A stretch of 64,000 bases of DNA from positions 1-64,000 of the forward strand of contig NZ_JABXYX010000005.1 in assembly GCF_017982655.1 (NCBI RefSeq), written 5' to 3'. Of this stretch, positions 1 through 9,161 are shown piece by piece. Made by a program: the position numbers and the translations under genes. How positions within the stretch are numbered: position 1 is the stretch's first letter; the number at the start of each line of letters is the position of its first letter. The notes below the pieces were generated by a model that had not been told where the DNA came from, did not search any database, and saw only the letters and a list, made by a program, of their open reading frames with translations. Source of the DNA: Brasilonema sp. CT11 (GTDB taxonomy: Bacteria > Cyanobacteriota > Cyanobacteriia > Cyanobacteriales > Nostocaceae).

Positions 1-2
1 CA

Positions 3-1913
3 TCTTCCCCACCTCCCCCGAAAATTGCCACAGCTCCTCAACCCAGAGCTGTTCCTAACATTACACCTATAAAATCACAGGAACCAATTGACCAACTTGA
101 ACAAGGAGTACGGTTTGATGTTGTCCCTAACTCACAAGCACCAATTAGCCGAAATGAAGCGCTTACCTATCAGCATGAGCTAGAGAATCTTATTGGTAGA
201 GTCGAAAGTGCCAATTTAGCAGCACTCGCTCTTTCTGAAAAGAGTAACAATCCAGCCTTAGCAAAGACGCAACAGGCACAGGTGGCATCAACAAGACCTG
301 GGGCAACATTTCCTAGCACAGAACAAGCTTTAGATGCTGCTCGTGAAGTTGTGAAAAATTTGCCGGAATTGATTGCACAAAAAAACTACGCTCAGGCGCG
401 TCAGCAATGGTTGATCGCAAGAGCGAATTTGTGGAACCAATTTCCTCTCAATAAAAGGTTGGCTCAACCAGAAATCAGGGCAATGTGGCTTGACCGAGGA
501 ACGATTATCCGTGCGGGAAGCGAGCAGAGACTGGCTGAGATTTTTGATCGCATAGCGCAAGCCGGAATTAATACCATATTTTTTGAAACGGTTAATGCTG
601 GCTACACCATTTATCCCAGCAACATTACACCCCAGCAAAACCCTTTGGTTAGAGGTTGGGATCCACTGGCATCTGCTGTTAAGTTAGCTCATGAACGAGG
701 TATAGAATTACACGCTTGGGTTTGGGCTTTTGCTGCTGGCAATGAACGTCACAATCGACTCCTCAATATAAATCCTAATTACCCAGGGCCAGTCCTTGCG
801 GCTCATCCTGATTGGGCAGGTTACGATAATCGCGGTCAAATGATTCCTTCTGGACAGACTAAACCATTCTTTGACCCAGCAAATCCTCAAGTACGGCAGT
901 ATTTGCTCAGCTTGTACGAGGAAATTGTCAGTCGCTATGACGTGGATGGTTTACAACTAGACTACATTCGCTATCCCTTCCAAGATCCAAGCGCTAACCG
1001 GACTTACGGTTATGGGAAGGCGGCTAGAGAGCAATTTCAACAACTGACTGGCACAGACCCAGCGAAGATTTCTCCAAGGCAACAGCAACTATGGCAAAAA
1101 TGGACAGAATTTCGTACTCAACAAATTGATAGCTTTGTTGCTCAAGTGTCACAACAACTGCGACAAAAGCGACCTAACTTGATTTTGTCGGCTGCTGTAT
1201 TTCCCCTTCCAGAACAAGAACGCATTCAAAAGCTGCAGCAGCATTGGGAAGTTTGGGCAAGGCGCGGCGATATTGATTTAATTGTGCCTATGACTTATGC
1301 CCAAGATACCCCGCGCTTTGAGCGACTGGCACAACCTTGGATAACAACTGCTACACAACTAGGTTCTTCGCTGCTGGTGCCAGGAATTCGCCTACTTTCT
1401 TTACAAACAGTTGGAGCATTCGATCAAATTCAGCTAGTTAGAGACTTGCCTGTTGCTGGTTATGCTCTGTTTGCTGCACAAAATTTCACCAATGACCTTA
1501 ACCAAGTCTTTAATAATACTCAAGGTAGCCCTCAACGCACACAAAAAGAACCCATTCCCCACCGCCAACCTTTTCAAACTGCTTGGGTCCGTTACACTAC
1601 TTTACAACGTGAGTGGAAATTCGCACAGCAAAATAATCAGCTGCGAATAACTTCCACAACGCTTTCAACTCTTAACTCCCAAGCGGAAGTTGTGCAAAGT
1701 GCTTTAAATCAGCTGGCTACTAACCCAGATAACACTAAATTGGCAACAGCGAGAACGTCGCTTTTAAGGTTACAGTCTCAATTTAGAGAGTTGATGCGTC
1801 TACAAGCGTTGGAAAATCCATATCAAGTCAGAGTTTGGGAAAATCGTCTTGCCACGATAGAGAAGTTGTTACGTTACGGAGAACGGGTACAGTTGCACCG
1901 CTTTCGGAGTTAA
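3..1913 (+). CDS. Family 10 glycosyl-hydrolase-like protein (GHL10/DUF187 type), 5' partial
   Basis: The reading frame is open from the first bases of the window, so the true start lies upstream; the GTG at 282 is internal. The visible N-terminal part (about 95 residues) is Pro/Gln-rich and linker-like. The GHL10 barrel starts near the motif RAMWLDRGT and includes GINTIFFETVNAGYT, HAWVWAF and DVDGLQLDYIRYP, the last carrying the Asp/Tyr pattern typical of the family. The C-terminal ~120 residues are helical and Gln-rich. Cyanobacterial relatives are usually secreted or cell-surface proteins presumed to act on polysaccharide or peptidoglycan, but the substrate is not known. A signal peptide would lie outside the window. 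Confidence 0.85.
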   Translation, partial: SSPPPPKIATAPQPRAVPNITPIKSQEPIDQLEQGVRFDVVPNSQAPISRNEALTYQHELENLIGRVESANLAALALSEKSNNPALAKTQQAQVASTRPGATFPSTEQALDAAREVVKNLPELIAQKNYAQARQQWLIARANLWNQFPLNKRLAQPEIRAMWLDRGTIIRAGSEQRLAEIFDRIAQAGINTIFFETVNAGYTIYPSNITPQQNPLVRGWDPLASAVKLAHERGIELHAWVWAFAAGNERHNRLLNINPNYPGPVLAAHPDWAGYDNRGQMIPSGQTKPFFDPANPQVRQYLLSLYEEIVSRYDVDGLQLDYIRYPFQDPSANRTYGYGKAAREQFQQLTGTDPAKISPRQQQLWQKWTEFRTQQIDSFVAQVSQQLRQKRPNLILSAAVFPLPEQERIQKLQQHWEVWARRGDIDLIVPMTYAQDTPRFERLAQPWITTATQLGSSLLVPGIRLLSLQTVGAFDQIQLVRDLPVAGYALFAAQNFTNDLNQVFNNTQGSPQRTQKEPIPHRQPFQTAWVRYTTLQREWKFAQQNNQLRITSTTLSTLNSQAEVVQSALNQLATNPDNTKLATARTSLLRLQSQFRELMRLQALENPYQVRVWENRLATIEKLLRYGERVQLHRFRS

Positions 1914-2463
1914 GGTGGGCATTGCAATCCCCACCGTAACTTGAAAATAAAGAGTGAAGCGCGCAGTGTTAACGTTAGCTCCGGCCCCTAAAAGGGGCTA
2001 GTAGACGCCCTGGTCGCCGTAGGCTGGGAGGGAGTGAGCGGACCAAAGAGTAAAAATCCTTTCCCCCAGCATCAGATGCTCCCTGCTCAGAGCTCCCTCA
2101 CTCGAGCGCTAATGATAAATCTTTAACCGAACACAATATGAAGCGTATTGGTTAATAAGCGAAGCAGTGCGCTGGCTCGTCTTTGTTAATCGATATTGAG
2201 TGTAAAAATAGTGTAAAAAAATACTTGTTTGCGAAAATATACGCAAGAAAATACCGATAGACAAGGTAAAAATGAAATTACACCAGGACTTACGCACGAA
2301 CAACGTAACTATAGTCCACAGCGACGTTCGGGAAGCATAAGCCATATGCGCCAAGCGTGTGCGAGTGCGACAAGTGTGTCTGTTTTGGTGAGTTCTTTCC
2401 TGTTCAATACATCACTTAATAGATAGAAAACAATTCTGTGCTATTAGATTCTTGCAAACATTT
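1914..2463. other. Intergenic region with dispersed-repeat sequence, no gene seen
   Basis: About 550 bases separate the hydrolase from the sensor kinase. A short GC-rich inverted repeat (GCCCCT/AGGGGC, near 1984-1999) could act as a terminator or belong to a dispersed repeat. The stretch to about 2110 has the biased composition of cyanobacterial dispersed repeats. Short frames on both strands have no recognisable protein character. Confidence 0.5.
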
Positions 2464-5361
2464 ATGCACACCTTTGCTCAATTTATTTCACTGCCATCAT
2501 TAGATTCTGCAATTGACTTTTTTCCCCTAACTGTTGCACCCGAAACACTTCTATCAGATGTCATAGCTCTGATGAAGAAGCATGAACCGCAAGCAAGGTG
2601 TGTGTTGATAGTTGAGAATTTGCAGATAGTAGGGTGGTTTACAGAGCATGAAGCTTTACACCTTCTATTCTCAGACGTCAACCTACAGACTGCCAAGGTG
2701 TCTGAAGTCATGAGGACTTCTATACCCACCCTAAAATATTCTGAGATTCCTTGTGTAGTATTTATACTGTCATTTTTACGCCAATATAATTTATTTTGTG
2801 TACCACTCATTGGTGAGCAAGGTCAACTCGTTGGCTTATGCACTTATGAAAGTATTTGTCAAGCCTTACAACAAGCACAAGACATTATATCGAGTCCGTC
2901 TTATGGCTGCATGTTTGCCAGCAGCGAAGATATTACCGAGCAAAAAAGAACTACTGAGACATTACCTGAGAGTGAGGAGGAATTCCGCAAACTGGCAAAC
3001 GAGTTACCAATACTCATGTGGATGAGTAATGCTAATAATTTGAATACATTTGTCAACCAATGCACCGTAGAATTTACAGGACGCGCTTTAGAAGAGTTAC
3101 TAGGTGAAGGTTGGCTAGAAGGAATTCATCCTGAAGATAAACAGCATTGTTTTGATACATACCTACCAGCATTCAAAAATCATCAACGTTTCCACTATGT
3201 TTGTCGTTATTTGCGTGCTGATGGAGAGTATCGTTCGCTGATCAACATAGGCGTTCCAAGGTTTGAATCTGATGGTAGCTTTGTTGGTTACATTGGCTGC
3301 TGTATAGATATTACTGAACGTGTAGAGGCAGAAGTAGCATTACAACAAGTACAAGCAGAACTAGAAACGCGAGTTGAGGAGCGAACAAGGGCTGTCAAAC
3401 AAATGAATCGGCAGCTGATTTTTGAAATGACTGATCGTGTGCATGCAGAAGAGCAACTGCGCCAATCGCAGCAAATGTTGCAGTTGATCATGGACAACAT
3501 CCCCCAAGGTATTTTCTGGAAAAATACAGCTTCTGTTTACTTAGGTTGTAATCGCATCTTTGCCAAAATGTTTGGTTTTGAGAGAGCAGAAAATGTTGTG
3601 GGCAAGACTGACTACGATTTCGTGGTTAACGAAGAGGAGGCAGATTTTTACTGTGAATCTGACCTCAAAGTGATGCAGACTGATACGCCCGAATATCATA
3701 TTATCTTTTCCCGCATCCAAAAGGATGGTAAACAAGTTTGGCTACAGGCAAGTAAAATCCCACTTCACGATCATGAAGGCAATGTCATGGGGGTTCTTGG
3801 CACTTTTGAAGACATTACTGAGCGCAAACAAGCAGAAGAAAGTTTACAACTGCGCGATCGCGCGATCGCAGCTAGCAGTAATGGCATCATCATTGCTGAT
3901 GTTACAATGCCAGACTCGCCGATCATATATGCTAACTCAGCATTGGAGGAAATCACTGGTTATTCAGTAGAGGAGGTGATTGGGAAAAATTACAGTTTTC
4001 TCCACGGCTATGATATCTATCAACCGGGTATGACCGAGTTACACGATGCCATTGCGCAAGGAAAAAGTTGCACCGTAGTTTTACGTAACTACCGCAAAGA
4101 TGGTACACTATTCTGGAATCAGGTCAGTATTTCTCCGGTTTATGACAATCATGGTCAATTTACTCATTACATTAGTATTCAAAGTGATATCACGGAACGC
4201 AAGCAGGCAGAGGTGGCGCTCTTAGTTTCACAAGAGCGGTTGCAATACTTACTTTCTTCTAGTCCTGGTGTGATTTATAGCAGCAAAATCGAGAGCGACT
4301 ATAGCATTACGTTTATGAGCGCAAACGTTATCGCGACACTTGGGTATGAAGCACATAAATTTACTGCTGATTCCAGCTTTTGGGCTAGTCATATTCACTC
4401 AGAAGACTTACACCAGGTGTTTGTAGCGCTCTCGAAACTTCTTGAGCAAGGGCACAATAGTCACGAGTATCGGTTTTTGCACAAGAATGGTACATATCGC
4501 TGGATGTACGATCAAGCAAAGCTGGTACGGGATGACGCTGGTGAACCATTGGAAATTGTCGGTTACTGGCTGGACATCACAGAACGTAAGCAGCTAGAAG
4601 AGGAATTAAAAGCTTCGCTGTATAAAGAAAAAGAACTCAATGAACTGAAATCTCGCTTTGTCTCAATGACTTCCCATGAATTTCGTACGCCGCTGAGCAC
4701 TATTCTTTCCTCATCAGAGTTGTTAGAACACTACCGCCATAAATGGACTGAGGAAAAACAACTGTCTCACCTGCATCGCATTCAAACTTCTGTCAAGCGT
4801 ATGACTGAGATGTTAAACAATGTCTTAGTGATTGGGAAAGTGGAGGCAGGAAAATTAGATTTTAAACCCGTGCCCTTTGATTTAGTTGAATACTGCCATT
4901 ATCTAGTGGAAGAATTACAACTGAATGTTAATAATCAACATGCAATCAACTTTAGTAGTCAATCTGATTCCATGCCATGCTGTATGGATGAAAAATTGCT
5001 AGGGCATATTCTGGGTAATTTACTCTCGAATGCAATTAAGTATTCTCCAACTGGTACTACTGTCAGATTTTCCCTGACGTTTGATAATGCTCTAGCAGTC
5101 TTTGTGATTCAAGACCAAGGAATAGGTATTCCACTAGCAGACTTACCTCACCTATTTGAGTCTTTTCACAGAGCGACAAACGTAGGTAACATCCAAGGTA
5201 CGGGGTTAGGACTAGCAATTGTAAAAAACTGCGTGGAAACCCATCATGGTGAAATTACGGTAAAAAGTGAAATTGGGCTGGGAACTCTATTTACTGTAAC
5301 TCTGCCGTTAAACAATTACATTCCATCAGAGACAAGCCATGACCAAAATTTTAGTCATTGA
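2464..5361 (+). CDS. CBS-domain, multi-PAS sensor histidine kinase
   Basis: A soluble sensor kinase of about 965 residues. The ATG at 2464 is preferred over an in-frame TTG at 2452. An N-terminal CBS pair (about residues 20-150) is followed by four PAS/PAC units, recognised by repeated D-I-T-E-R endings, with a coiled coil after the first. A HisKA dimerisation domain carries the phospho-acceptor His in SHEFRTP (about residue 737). The HATPase domain has the N box NLLSNAIKYSP and the G box GTGLGLA. No membrane segment is evident, so it probably senses a cytoplasmic signal; CBS domains often bind adenosyl nucleotides. The stop overlaps the start of the next gene by 23 bases, so the downstream receiver-EAL protein is the likely phosphotransfer partner. 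Confidence 0.92.
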   Translation: MHTFAQFISLPSLDSAIDFFPLTVAPETLLSDVIALMKKHEPQARCVLIVENLQIVGWFTEHEALHLLFSDVNLQTAKVSEVMRTSIPTLKYSEIPCVVFILSFLRQYNLFCVPLIGEQGQLVGLCTYESICQALQQAQDIISSPSYGCMFASSEDITEQKRTTETLPESEEEFRKLANELPILMWMSNANNLNTFVNQCTVEFTGRALEELLGEGWLEGIHPEDKQHCFDTYLPAFKNHQRFHYVCRYLRADGEYRSLINIGVPRFESDGSFVGYIGCCIDITERVEAEVALQQVQAELETRVEERTRAVKQMNRQLIFEMTDRVHAEEQLRQSQQMLQLIMDNIPQGIFWKNTASVYLGCNRIFAKMFGFERAENVVGKTDYDFVVNEEEADFYCESDLKVMQTDTPEYHIIFSRIQKDGKQVWLQASKIPLHDHEGNVMGVLGTFEDITERKQAEESLQLRDRAIAASSNGIIIADVTMPDSPIIYANSALEEITGYSVEEVIGKNYSFLHGYDIYQPGMTELHDAIAQGKSCTVVLRNYRKDGTLFWNQVSISPVYDNHGQFTHYISIQSDITERKQAEVALLVSQERLQYLLSSSPGVIYSSKIESDYSITFMSANVIATLGYEAHKFTADSSFWASHIHSEDLHQVFVALSKLLEQGHNSHEYRFLHKNGTYRWMYDQAKLVRDDAGEPLEIVGYWLDITERKQLEEELKASLYKEKELNELKSRFVSMTSHEFRTPLSTILSSSELLEHYRHKWTEEKQLSHLHRIQTSVKRMTEMLNNVLVIGKVEAGKLDFKPVPFDLVEYCHYLVEELQLNVNNQHAINFSSQSDSMPCCMDEKLLGHILGNLLSNAIKYSPTGTTVRFSLTFDNALAVFVIQDQGIGIPLADLPHLFESFHRATNVGNIQGTGLGLAIVKNCVETHHGEITVKSEIGLGTLFTVTLPLNNYIPSETSHDQNFSH

Positions 5362-6559
5362 AGACGAAAAACTAGTACGAGAAAACATTATAGATTTATT
5401 AGCTGCAGAAGATTATGATACTATTGCTGCTCCTAATGGACGCGTTGGATTAGATTTAGCAGTTTCTCAAACTCCTGATTTGATTTTATGCGACTTAATG
5501 ATGCCAGAAGTTGATGGTTATGGTGTCTTGACAAGATTACGTGAAAAACCAGTCACAGCAAGTATTCCATTTATTTTTCTGACAGCAAAATCTGCTAGAA
5601 CTGACTTTCGCCAAGGAATGGATTTAGGTGCTGATGACTATCTTACAAAACCATTTACTCGGACTGAACTATTAAATGCGATCGCAAGCCGCTTAACCAA
5701 GCAAGCAACTTTGGCAAAGCAAGTCTCTACCAAATTTGACGTCCAGACTTTCTCTCCCAAACAACAGATGATAGAAATGTTTTTGCGTCGTGCTATAGAA
5801 CGGGAGGAGTTTGAGCAATTTATGGTTTACTACCAACCTATAGTCGATATTGATTCTGGCCGAATTATCGGTGCTGAAAGTTTATTACGTTGGCAGCATC
5901 CAGAATTAGGAATGGTTACTCCCACAGAATTGATTCCTTTAGCAGAATCGACTGGTTTAATTATCCCTATTAGTGATTGGGTATTAAAAAATGTTTGTCA
6001 ACAAATGAAACTCTGGCATAATCAAGGATTCACAGACTTGCGCATAGCTGTTAACATATCAGCGAATCAATTAAAGCAACCTAACTTTACTGAAAAAATA
6101 ATTCATCTTTTATTTGTCAATAACTTAGTCCCAGATTGTTTAGTTTTAGAGTTAACAGAAAATATAATTATGCCAGATATCAATCAAGCAATTTCTACTA
6201 TGAATGAAATTCATTCTTATGGAGTAAAAATTGCTATTGATGATTTTGGAGCCGGATATACTTCTTTAATTTATTTGAAGCAATTACCCATTCACACTTT
6301 AAAAATTGATCGATACTTTATTCAATGTATTGCCAATGATTTACAGAAAGCAATCATTACTACAGCATTGATTCAAATGGCACATAATCTTAACCTTCAT
6401 ATAGTTGCCGAAGGTGTGGAAACGGAACAGGAACTTGCTTTTTTGCGTCAACATAAATGTGATGCAATACAAGGGTTTTTCTTTAGCCACCCATTACCAG
6501 CAACAGAGTTTGAAAAAATATTAGTTGCTAAAAAACGGTTAAATATGTCAAAAGTCTAA
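5339..6559 (+). CDS. Response regulator with EAL (c-di-GMP phosphodiesterase) output
   Basis: A 406-residue protein. An N-terminal receiver domain has acidic residues IEDE, the phospho-acceptor Asp in LCDLMMP (about residue 54) and the switch Lys in LTKPFT. The C-terminal EAL domain (about 160-395) has ESLLRW in place of EAL, then NIS, ELTEN, DDFGAGYTS, LKIDR and VAEGVET, so the metal-binding and catalytic residues appear intact and c-di-GMP hydrolysis is likely. Translation is probably coupled to the upstream kinase through a 23-base overlap. Together they suggest a stimulus-to-c-di-GMP switch; the signal is unknown. Confidence 0.92.
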   Translation: MTKILVIEDEKLVRENIIDLLAAEDYDTIAAPNGRVGLDLAVSQTPDLILCDLMMPEVDGYGVLTRLREKPVTASIPFIFLTAKSARTDFRQGMDLGADDYLTKPFTRTELLNAIASRLTKQATLAKQVSTKFDVQTFSPKQQMIEMFLRRAIEREEFEQFMVYYQPIVDIDSGRIIGAESLLRWQHPELGMVTPTELIPLAESTGLIIPISDWVLKNVCQQMKLWHNQGFTDLRIAVNISANQLKQPNFTEKIIHLLFVNNLVPDCLVLELTENIIMPDINQAISTMNEIHSYGVKIAIDDFGAGYTSLIYLKQLPIHTLKIDRYFIQCIANDLQKAIITTALIQMAHNLNLHIVAEGVETEQELAFLRQHKCDAIQGFFFSHPLPATEFEKILVAKKRLNMSKV

Positions 6560-6590
6560 TATTTTTTAGTCAACGTAAATGACGAATTAT

Positions 6591-6664
6591 TAATTATCAA
6601 TTATCAATTGTCGCTATAAATGAGCGTTTCGGAAAAATTAACAATTGATAATTGACAATTGATA
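6591..6664. repeat. AT-rich inverted repeat between signalling genes
   Basis: Two arms built on the unit TATCAATTGTC and its reverse GACAATTGATA flank a central segment of about 27 bases. The structure could be a terminator for the kinase/EAL pair or a small dispersed palindrome. There is no U-run immediately after it. Confidence 0.45.
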
Positions 6665-6767
6665 TTTTGACGATTAATATCAATGGACCACGAAACAAAA
6701 CGTAATCGTAATCGATAGCCAATAAAATCAAAATCTAAAAATTTTAAATAATTAAGTTTTTTTGAAT

Positions 6768-7862
6768 ATGTATAAAATTTTGGTCATAGAAGATGAGACA
6801 AGTGTCAGACAGAATCTTTTGGAATTACTAATTTATGAGGATTTTGATGTTATTGCTGCAGAAAATGGTCAGCTTGGTGTGAAGTTAGCTCAAAAGGAAA
6901 TTCCCGACTTGATTATTTGTGACGTGATGATGCCAGAACTAGATGGTTATGGCGTTTTAAAAACGTTACGTCAACAATCTACAACAGCAACGATTCCGTT
7001 GATTTTTTTAACCGCTAAAACTGAGAAAACTTACTTACGCCAAGGGATGGAATTAGGAGCTGATGACTATTTAACAAAGCCTTTTACCCGCGCAGAACTA
7101 ATTGCTGCTATTTCCTCCCGATTAAAAAAACAACTTGCCATTCGTCAGCAGTCACAAAGAAGGCTGGATGATTTGCGTAGTAGTATTACCATGTCTCTTC
7201 CTCACGAAATGAGAACACCACTAAATGGTATTTTAGGTTTTTCAGAACTTTTAATGAAAGAAGCCGATAACCTTTCTCGGCATGAAATTTTTGAGATGGC
7301 AGAAGGTCTTCATAAGTCGGGAAAACGCTTACACAGGTTAGTTCAGAATTTTTTATTGTACACAGAACTCGAAATGATAGCAACAGATCCAAAACGAATG
7401 AAAAACTTGCAAAGCCATAAAACTGTTTTTCCTTCAATGGCGTTGCAAAAATTAATTACTGAAAAAGCTCAACAAGTGGGACGTTATACAGATTTCCAAG
7501 TCAATTTACAAAACCCTTGTTATGTACAAATTTGCGAAACAAGACTTTCTAAAATTATTGAAGAACTAATTGATAATGCCTTTAAGTTTTCAATATCAGG
7601 AACACAAGTTTATCTAACAAGTACTTCAGTTAGTAATCAACTGATGATCTCACTGACCAACTACGGACGAGGTATGACAGCGGCTCAAATTGCTGAATTG
7701 GGAGCATACCGACAATTTGAGCGCCAACTCTATGAACAACAAGGCTCAGGTTTGGGTTTAATAATTGCTAAACGTATAGTTGAGTTATACGGAGGGGAAC
7801 TTTGTATTCACAGTAAGCTAGGAGAAAAAACAGTTATGCAAGTCGTGCTTCCATGTATTTGA
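6768..7862 (+). CDS. Receiver-histidine kinase hybrid
   Basis: About 364 residues; ATG at 6768 chosen over TTG at 6762. The N-terminal receiver (IEDE, ICDVMMP, LTKPFT) closely resembles that of the receiver-EAL protein just upstream, which suggests a local duplication of the receiver module. It is followed by a short HisKA domain with LPHEMRTP (His at about residue 145) and a HATPase domain (DNAFKFS, GSGLGLI). This receiver-first order is common in cyanobacterial phosphorelays, where the receiver controls the attached kinase. It lies 200 bases downstream of the EAL gene in the same direction and is probably functionally linked to the kinase/EAL pair, though an inverted repeat separates them. 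Confidence 0.9.
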   Translation: MYKILVIEDETSVRQNLLELLIYEDFDVIAAENGQLGVKLAQKEIPDLIICDVMMPELDGYGVLKTLRQQSTTATIPLIFLTAKTEKTYLRQGMELGADDYLTKPFTRAELIAAISSRLKKQLAIRQQSQRRLDDLRSSITMSLPHEMRTPLNGILGFSELLMKEADNLSRHEIFEMAEGLHKSGKRLHRLVQNFLLYTELEMIATDPKRMKNLQSHKTVFPSMALQKLITEKAQQVGRYTDFQVNLQNPCYVQICETRLSKIIEELIDNAFKFSISGTQVYLTSTSVSNQLMISLTNYGRGMTAAQIAELGAYRQFERQLYEQQGSGLGLIIAKRIVELYGGELCIHSKLGEKTVMQVVLPCI

Positions 7863-7865
7863 GCC

Positions 7866-7890
7866 GACTCATGCAAAAATCTCTTGAGTC
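7866..7890. terminator. Possible bidirectional terminator
   Basis: The inverted repeat GACTCA/TGAGTC with a 13-base loop lies in the 34-base gap between two convergent genes. The stem is short, so this is a weak call. Confidence 0.35.
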
Positions 7891-7896
7891 TTACTT

Positions 7897-8907
7897 CTAA
7901 AAGCGCAGCGCAATCTTACCAAAATGCGCGCCACTTTCCATATACTCTAACGCCTGTCGCGCTTCCTCAAAGGGGAATACTCGATCAACAATCGGTTTGA
8001 TACCATGTAAAGCAATTGCCTTGTTCATTGCCTCAAACATAGCGCGACTACCTACGTAGATGCCTTGTACAGTTATCCCTTTGTGCAAAATCGATGCTGT
8101 GCTGACATCTGCACTGAGTCCAGAAAGTACTCCAATCAAACTGATATGTCCGCCGTAGCGTACAGCGCGTAGGGATTTATTCAAGGTTCCTGCACCACCA
8201 ACCTCAATGATGCGGTCAACACCCACCTGATTTGTTAGTTGCCAAGCTTTCTCATCCCAATTTGGTGTAGTTTTGTAATTGATAAGTTCAGATGCTCCAA
8301 GTTCCTTTAATTTCTCTAACTTCAGGTCGCTGCTAGAAGTGGCAATAACTTCCACCCCCATGATCTTGCCAAACTGCAACGCAAATAAAGACACTCCTCC
8401 TGTACCTTGTATGAGAATAGTATCGCCAGCTTTCAGTTTGCCATCTGTTGTTAGGGCATTCCAAGCCGTTACTGCAGCACAAGGTAAAGATGCTGCTTCC
8501 TCGTCAGAAAGATGTTCTGGAACATGAACAACGCCATTTTCATCAAGCGTCACGTACTCAGCCAAGATACCATCAATGGCTCCTCCTAACGCTGATTTTG
8601 ATTTGTCTGCCCAAAAGTCTCCTTCTAACCAGGTTTGCATGAAAATGCCAGCCACGCGATCGCCTACTTTGACTCTAGTTACTCCATCGCCAACAGCAAC
8701 GACTTCCCCCACACCATCAGAAAGTGGAATAAACGGTAGCTTTTGCTTAGAACCATATGCTCCTTTGACTGTCAACAAGTCCCGATAGTTGAGTGAAGCA
8801 GCACGCATCTTGAGGAGGACTTGTCCTGCTTTTGGTTGTGGTTCTGGTTTTTCAACCAGTGTCAATGCGTCCAAACCTTCTTTAGACTGAACTTCCCAAA
8901 CTTTCAT
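7897..8907 (-). CDS. Zinc-type (MDR) NAD(P)-dependent alcohol dehydrogenase / quinone oxidoreductase-like
   Basis: A 336-residue medium-chain dehydrogenase/reductase. The N-terminal GroES-like domain has the pattern LNYRDLLTVKGAYG and IPLSDGVGEVVAVG. The Rossmann domain has ILIQGTGGVSLFALQFGK. The catalytic-zinc Cys of classical alcohol dehydrogenases is replaced at SLNYRD, which fits the zinc-independent quinone oxidoreductase-like branch. The physiological substrate cannot be read from sequence. It is convergent with the upstream kinase and divergent from the protease gene. Confidence 0.88.
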   Translation of the reverse strand: MKVWEVQSKEGLDALTLVEKPEPQPKAGQVLLKMRAASLNYRDLLTVKGAYGSKQKLPFIPLSDGVGEVVAVGDGVTRVKVGDRVAGIFMQTWLEGDFWADKSKSALGGAIDGILAEYVTLDENGVVHVPEHLSDEEAASLPCAAVTAWNALTTDGKLKAGDTILIQGTGGVSLFALQFGKIMGVEVIATSSSDLKLEKLKELGASELINYKTTPNWDEKAWQLTNQVGVDRIIEVGGAGTLNKSLRAVRYGGHISLIGVLSGLSADVSTASILHKGITVQGIYVGSRAMFEAMNKAIALHGIKPIVDRVFPFEEARQALEYMESGAHFGKIALRF

Positions 8908-9161
8908 TGCTGTTTCCTATTACTTTTTTCTACTGCTTTGTGATCACAAATTGGTGCAATTCTGCCTTGTATTAGTATGACTCTAGCGAGTGGTTGCAAG
9001 CCAACAACACACCGTCCAGTCATAATGGTCGTAAAGGTGCCGATATTATTGACACTGATTTTTTTTGAAATCCAAGCACACAATATTGATGGGTTGTCAA
9101 AAAAACTTGATTATTCGCCCTTTGTGCAACCTATAAGCTCTTTGCAATAGCAGAAATTACT

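Noticed and set aside
282-1913. GTG at 282 as the start of the hydrolase gene
   Set aside because: The frame is open to the left edge and the upstream translation is continuous and protein-like, so the gene is cut by the window.
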